From NCBI RefSeq assembly GCF_013155275.1, contig NZ_JABJXS010000001.1, forward strand, positions 806,001 to 870,000: 64,000 bases of DNA. The letters are read 5' to 3'. The notes below the pieces were generated by a model. That model saw only the letters and a list, made by a program, of their open reading frames with translations. It was not told where the DNA came from and searched no databases. The position numbers and the translations under genes were made by a program. Each line of letters begins with the position of its first letter. Positions within the stretch are counted from its first letter, which is position 1. This DNA is from Brenneria sp. hezel4-2-4 (lineage in GTDB: Bacteria > Pseudomonadota > Gammaproteobacteria > Enterobacterales > Enterobacteriaceae). Of this stretch, positions 59,790 through 64,000 are shown piece by piece.

Positions 59790-60599
59790 TTAGCGATAGT
59801 TTTCCCTTTCGGCGCGACATTCCGGCGGCGCGCCTTTCCAGCGGCTCACCTCAAGATCGCCGGAGATGTCGCGCTGGTAGGCCGGCGCAACGATCAGTTC
59901 TTCAATCACGGTGCGCGGCGGCAATGCCGCACACAGTAAAATAGCTTCAGCCACATCCTCCGGCTGTACCATGGTCTCACGCACGCTCTTGACCGGCGGG
60001 TTGGCGCGGTTGTCCATGATCGGCGTATTCACCTCGCCCGGTAAAATGCAGGTGGCGCGGATCCCCTGATTGCGAAACGTGTTGTGCAGATAGGTCATGA
60101 AATTACGCACGCCGGCTTTCGCAGCGCCATAGGCCGCGCCGCCCAGTAAATTCGGCCGTAGCGCGGCGAGGGAGGACACTGTAATAATGCTGCCGCCGCC
60201 GCGTTGCAGCATGTCGGGCAGCACCGCCTGAGTCAGCAGGAACACGGCCTTCAGGTTCACATCCTGCACCTGTTGCCACTCATCCTCTTCAATCCAGCGG
60301 GCGTTCAATACCTTGCTGGCGCTGCCGGCATTGTTGACCAGAATATCCACCGCCCCCAGTTGTTCAATCGTCCAATTCACCAGACTCACCACCTGGGATT
60401 TTTGTTCGATATGCGCGGCATGCACCCAGGCCTCTCCCCCTTGCTCGCGGATACCCGCGGCCACCTGATCCAGCACCGTCTGCCGACGCCCGACCAGCAC
60501 TACTTTAGCCCCTTTCGCCGCCAGCAGTTCGGCGGTGCTGCGGCCGATCCCGCTCCCCGCGCCGGTAACGATGGCGACTTTGCCAAGTAAAGCATTCAT
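59790..60599 (-). CDS. Short-chain dehydrogenase/reductase
   Basis: 269 residues from ATG 60599 (GGAG upstream; an earlier in-frame Met overlaps hyuB). Classic SDR: VAIVTGAGSGIGRS near 9-19, LVNNAGSASKVL near 88, active-site Ser in ITVSSLAALR, and the Y-x3-K catalytic pair in GAAYGAAKAG near 155. It probably uses NAD(P). The dinucleotide specificity is not certain. It starts 2 bp after the hydantoinase B stop, so it is in the same operon. The substrate is unknown. Confidence 0.9.
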   Translation of the reverse strand: MNALLGKVAIVTGAGSGIGRSTAELLAAKGAKVVLVGRRQTVLDQVAAGIREQGGEAWVHAAHIEQKSQVVSLVNWTIEQLGAVDILVNNAGSASKVLNARWIEEDEWQQVQDVNLKAVFLLTQAVLPDMLQRGGGSIITVSSLAALRPNLLGGAAYGAAKAGVRNFMTYLHNTFRNQGIRATCILPGEVNTPIMDNRANPPVKSVRETMVQPEDVAEAILLCAALPPRTVIEELIVAPAYQRDISGDLEVSRWKGAPPECRAERENYR

Positions 60600-60601
60600 A
60601 G

Positions 60602-62284
60602 TTATCTCCACTCCGTGTTGTCGAGGCTAAAACCGTAATCGCGCAATGCCCCTTCCGCCGTGATATAGCCTTGCTGTAGATCGTACACAATGGCCTCTTT
60701 CGCTCGCTCGGCGACCGGCATTTTTCCGCCGCCGCCGGGCATCTGGATAGTGACTTCATCGCCGGGGAACACATCATGACGTCCCACCGGTTTTTCCAAC
60801 TGCCGTCCGTTAATGGCGATGTAGTTCGGCGCCCCGGCCTGCCCCCCCAGCACCCCCTGCGCCGGATGTTTCTGGCGCGAATAGAACATGCTGTGCGACA
60901 GCGGAAATTTGCCCAGATTGCGGATCACCATGCGCTGCGCCAGCCCGCCGCGATAGCGCCCTGCGCCGCCGGAGTCCGGGACAATGGCCTTTTGCAGGAA
61001 CAGCAGCGGCGTCGCGGATTCAATCAGTTCGATCGGCGTCGACGACATGTTGCCGGGGAACCCGGTCACGATGCCGTCGGCGTGCGGTCGCGCCCCGGTG
61101 CCGCCGTTGACGCACAGGCTTTCCACGAAACGCCGGCCGTCGTCCAGTTGACCGGCGAACACGTCGCAGGTGACCGGCGCGCTGCCGGAGTGGCCCATTA
61201 CGCGCTCCGGCATCACCTCGGCCAGCGCGGAGAAAATGGCGGCATGCGCCATGTGGCCGACGCGGTTACGCATCTCGACGGCGCAAGGCGGTCGCGCATT
61301 GGCGATCGAGCCTTCCGGGGCAGTCACGGTAATCGATTTGAAACAACCTTCATTGTTCGGCAGATGCGGCTCCAGCAGACACTTCAGCGGATAGACGCTG
61401 TAGGCGTAGGTAAATGACATCGGGCAGTTGCTGCCAAACAGCGATTCGTCGGACGAGCCGGTATAGTCGATAACCACATTGCTCCCCTCAACGATCACCG
61501 CGACGTGCAAATGGATATCGCCTTCATAGTCGCCGATATCGACAGAGGCCTCGTAGCGGCCATCCGGCACCGCCAGAATCGCCTTGCGCATCGCATTTTC
61601 CGTTAGCGAATGGATCTTCTCCGCCAGCGGTTCGACGCGGCTGATGTGCAGATCGTCCATCAGTGCCAGCAGGCCGTCGGCGCCAATCTGGTTAGCCGCC
61701 AGCATGGCATGCAGATCGCCCTGCACCTGATCCGGCGAGCGCACGTTGGCCAGCAGCAAATCCAGCAGTTGCTGATTCACTTCACCGGCCACGATCAGCT
61801 TGCTCGGCGGGATCAAAAAGCCTTCTTCATAGATGTCGCGCGACGACCCCATATTCAGCGAGCCGCCGATATCGGACATATGCGCCGCCGAACCGGTAAA
61901 GGCCACCAGTTCGCCGTCACGGAAAACCGGCGTCACAATGGTGACATCATTCAGGTGACCGGTGCCCAGCCAGGGATCGTTGGTGATCAGGCTGTCTCCC
62001 GGCTTCAGCGTTTCAGCCGGGAATTTCGCCAGCAGATGACGCACCGTGGCGGGCATAGTGCCGATAAAAACCGGTACGCTGGCCTTCGGCTGCGCCAGTG
62101 AATGGCCTTGCGCATCCATCAACAGGCAGGAGTAATCGCCCACTTCACGGATAATGCTGGAGAACGCCATGCTGATTAACGTTGCCGCCGCTTCTTCAGA
62201 AATGCTGACCAGACGATCCCAGGTGATGCGCAGGCTGATGGGATCGTTCAGGAAATCGAGGTTGTCTTCAGTACGGGTATTCAT
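60602..62284 (-). CDS. Hydantoinase B / oxoprolinase B-type subunit
   Basis: 560 residues from ATG 62284, which overlaps the hydantoinase A stop as ATGA; the longer frame lies inside that gene. Hydantoinase B family: ITWDRLVSISEEAAATLI near 18, DYSCLLMDAQGHSLAQ near 48, NDPWLGTGHLNDVTI near 94, HMSDIGGS near 124, and GHSGSAPVTCDV near 363, with GGAGRYRGGLAQ near 437. With subunit A it forms an ATP-dependent enzyme opening hydantoin, N-methylhydantoin or 5-oxoproline-like rings, or an acetone-carboxylase-like enzyme. Which of these applies here is not decided by sequence alone. Confidence 0.9.
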   Translation of the reverse strand: MNTRTEDNLDFLNDPISLRITWDRLVSISEEAAATLISMAFSSIIREVGDYSCLLMDAQGHSLAQPKASVPVFIGTMPATVRHLLAKFPAETLKPGDSLITNDPWLGTGHLNDVTIVTPVFRDGELVAFTGSAAHMSDIGGSLNMGSSRDIYEEGFLIPPSKLIVAGEVNQQLLDLLLANVRSPDQVQGDLHAMLAANQIGADGLLALMDDLHISRVEPLAEKIHSLTENAMRKAILAVPDGRYEASVDIGDYEGDIHLHVAVIVEGSNVVIDYTGSSDESLFGSNCPMSFTYAYSVYPLKCLLEPHLPNNEGCFKSITVTAPEGSIANARPPCAVEMRNRVGHMAHAAIFSALAEVMPERVMGHSGSAPVTCDVFAGQLDDGRRFVESLCVNGGTGARPHADGIVTGFPGNMSSTPIELIESATPLLFLQKAIVPDSGGAGRYRGGLAQRMVIRNLGKFPLSHSMFYSRQKHPAQGVLGGQAGAPNYIAINGRQLEKPVGRHDVFPGDEVTIQMPGGGGKMPVAERAKEAIVYDLQQGYITAEGALRDYGFSLDNTEWR

Positions 62285-64000
62285 CAGTGGATCTCCATCA
62301 AGATATTGCCCTGCTGATCCAGCGTGGCGGTCGCCCCCGGCCCAACGTAGATCGCGCACTCTTTCTCTTGCAGTAAGGCGGGGCCGGCGACGGGTTCCGC
62401 CACCGTCAACAGGCTGCGCGGGATCACCCGGCACGGGCTGAAGCCCAGCTCGCGGCCAAGGTAAACCGCCAGCGTTTTTTCATGCTCGTCGCTCGCGTTG
62501 CCGCTTTGCTGCCCGCCGGCGGCAATGGCTGGCGGCGTGGTCTGCACGCGTCCGCGCCAGTTCACCACCTCCACGCCCTGTCCGGGCAGGGTGCGGCCAA
62601 AACGCGCGTAATGCGCGGTTTCAAACGCCGCGATCAGCGAGGCGATATCGCCTTGCGTCAGGAACGCATCCGGCAACATAACCGTCAGTTCGGAACCCTG
62701 CCCGACGTAGCGGACGTCCGCCAGTTTCTGGGTCGATGCGCTTTGCGGATCGACGTTAGCCGCCGCCAGGGTGGTGAAGGCTTCATCAAAGCCTTCGGCA
62801 AATACCGCGTGGATGGCATTAAAATCCAGCCCCGGCAGCAAGCGGCAGCGGTCGCTGCGCACAAAGTCGGCGCAGGGCGGCGCCGTCAGCAAACCGAATG
62901 CCGAATACACGCCGGCGCCGTCCGGGAAGTAAACACGCTTCACGCTCAGCAATTTCGCCAGCGACCAGGCATGACTCGGGCCGGCGCCGCCAAAGGCCAG
63001 CATAGTCATCTGCTGCGGGCTGACGCCCTTTTCCACCGCATGGGTGCGCAACGCTTCGGCCATTTTATTGTTGGCGACCTGATGAATGCCCCAGGCGGCA
63101 TCTTCGATGCTCAACCCCAGCGGCTCCGCCACGCGGCCGATGGCGCGCCGCGCCGCGTCCACATCCAGCGTCATCCGTCCGCCGAGGAAAGCGTGCGGAT
63201 CAAGCAGCCCCAACACCACGTTGGCATCGGTCACGGTCGGCAACTCGCCGCCGCGGCCGTAACAAGCCGGCCCCGGGAAGGCGCTGGCGCTCTCCGGGCC
63301 GATTTCCAGCAGACCGAGCGAATCGACCCGGGCGATACTGCCGCCGCCGGCGCCAATTTCAATCATATCGACCACCGGCAGTTTTACCGGCAGACCGCTG
63401 CCTTTCAGCAGGCGATCGGCGCGGCCGACCTCATAATCGGTGGTAATGGAAGGCTCGCCGTTGCGCACCACACAGGCTTTGGCGGTGGTTCCGCCCATGT
63501 CAAACGCCAGCACCTGCGGATGTTGGTTCTTACGGGCGAACGCCGCCGTCGCGACGATGCCGCCCGCCGGGCCGGATTCGATAATGCGCGTCGGGTACTC
63601 CGCCGCCACCTGCGGCGCCATCAATCCGCCATTGGAACCCATCACCAGCCAGTCGCAGGTAAAGCCTCCTTCGCGCAACTTATTTTCCAGACGCGACATA
63701 TAGCGTTTGGCTTTCGGCTGGACAAACGCATTCATCGCCGTCAGCACGCCGCGATCATACTCACGGATTTCGCGCGATACCCGGTGCGACACAGAGATGG
63801 ATACGCCAGGCAGTTCACGCGACAGAATCGCGGCGATTTGATTCTCATGTTCCGGCCAGGCATAGGCATGCATGCACAGCACCGCCACCGCTTCGTATTG
63901 CCGCGCCCGCAGCTCGGCGGCCAGCGTAATCACCTCACTGGCGTCCAGCGGCGTAATCACCTCGCCCCGACTGGTGACGCGCTCGTTCAACTCATAAGCA
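62284..64000 (-). CDS. Hydantoinase A / oxoprolinase A-type subunit, 5' end beyond the window
   Basis: The frame is open to the right edge; about 572 residues are seen of a usual 690 or so, so the N-terminus with the first ATP-binding motif is missing. Visible are the stretch AVAVLCMHAYAWPEHE, SNGGLMAPQVA, ESGPAGGIVATAAF, the actin-fold ATP motif FDMGGTTAKACVV, EIGAGGGSIARVD, GPACYGRGG and AFGGAGPSHAWSLAKLL. These define hydantoinase/oxoprolinase A. It uses ATP to activate the substrate for ring opening, with subunit B. Stop and hydantoinase B start overlap (ATGA). The operon promoter lies outside the window. Confidence 0.92.
   Translation of the reverse strand, partial: AYELNERVTSRGEVITPLDASEVITLAAELRARQYEAVAVLCMHAYAWPEHENQIAAILSRELPGVSISVSHRVSREIREYDRGVLTAMNAFVQPKAKRYMSRLENKLREGGFTCDWLVMGSNGGLMAPQVAAEYPTRIIESGPAGGIVATAAFARKNQHPQVLAFDMGGTTAKACVVRNGEPSITTDYEVGRADRLLKGSGLPVKLPVVDMIEIGAGGGSIARVDSLGLLEIGPESASAFPGPACYGRGGELPTVTDANVVLGLLDPHAFLGGRMTLDVDAARRAIGRVAEPLGLSIEDAAWGIHQVANNKMAEALRTHAVEKGVSPQQMTMLAFGGAGPSHAWSLAKLLSVKRVYFPDGAGVYSAFGLLTAPPCADFVRSDRCRLLPGLDFNAIHAVFAEGFDEAFTTLAAANVDPQSASTQKLADVRYVGQGSELTVMLPDAFLTQGDIASLIAAFETAHYARFGRTLPGQGVEVVNWRGRVQTTPPAIAAGGQQSGNASDEHEKTLAVYLGRELGFSPCRVIPRSLLTVAEPVAGPALLQEKECAIYVGPGATATLDQQGNILMEIH

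Overview
The window looks like a chromosomal segment of an enterobacterium (order Enterobacterales). A plant-associated genus of the Pectobacteriaceae or Yersiniaceae type would fit, but I cannot fix the genus. The evidence is the moderately high GC and gene style of the right three quarters, a BglG/BglF/BglA beta-glucoside system with canonical RNA antiterminator sites, a Fur-boxed citrate-based siderophore locus, an OxyR-type katG promoter, and ATGA-coupled catabolic operons.

Region 1 (1 to about 13.93 kb) is an AT-rich accessory, defence-like island. From the left it holds the 3' part of a DUF2971 gene; a decayed second DUF2971 copy on the other strand joined to an IS256-type transposase fragment; then a tightly coupled leftward operon. 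That operon encodes a cytosine-5 DNA methyltransferase, a large protein with two GHKL ATPase modules and a histidine-kinase-like core, and a protein with a response-regulator receiver domain. The methyltransferase gene carries a T7G8 tract between motifs IX and X that could switch it on and off. A divergent HNH-type nuclease shares its upstream region, which contains three 9-bp tandem repeats. Further right is a 1344-residue NACHT-like ATPase with a C-terminal PD-(D/E)XK nuclease. It is flanked by two copies of a ~135-bp element that looks like a small-RNA gene: same promoter spacing, same core, different but intact terminators. A frameshifted MazF/PemK toxin remnant lies between.

Region 2 (14.0 to 28.1 kb) is GC-rich and catabolic. 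A branched-chain-type ABC transporter (with permease and both ATPases fused in one 826-residue protein), an amidohydrolase, an NTF2-like protein and a GntR regulator form one module. A second module has an M20 carbamoylase/allantoate-hydrolase-like enzyme, a polar amino-acid ABC transporter, a RidA protein, a beta-hydroxyacid dehydrogenase and a divergent FCD-type GntR regulator. It has identical 12-bp palindromes at two promoters.

Region 3 (28.2 to 40.9 kb) is an iron locus with the exact PvsA-B-C-D-E gene order of vibrioferrin synthesis. It is preceded by an SbnG-like citrate-synthase-type aldolase and followed by a siderophore-binding protein and a TonB-dependent receptor; a siderophore-interacting reductase lies upstream. 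Fur boxes sit before the biosynthetic operon and the receptor.

Region 4 (41.1 to 52.8 kb) is a sugar locus: sulfatase, its radical-SAM maturase, a DUF1593 nucleoside-hydrolase-like secreted protein, a BglH/ScrY-type porin, and a bglF-bglG plus bglA system with two antiterminator/terminator leaders and a CRP site. It suggests import and processing of plant beta-glucosides and perhaps sulfated glycosides.

Region 5 (53.0 to 64.0 kb) contains katG with an OxyR site, a DMT exporter, glutamate dehydrogenase, a TetR regulator, and an operon with aminotransferase, SDR dehydrogenase and hydantoinase B and A subunits. The last gene runs off the right edge.
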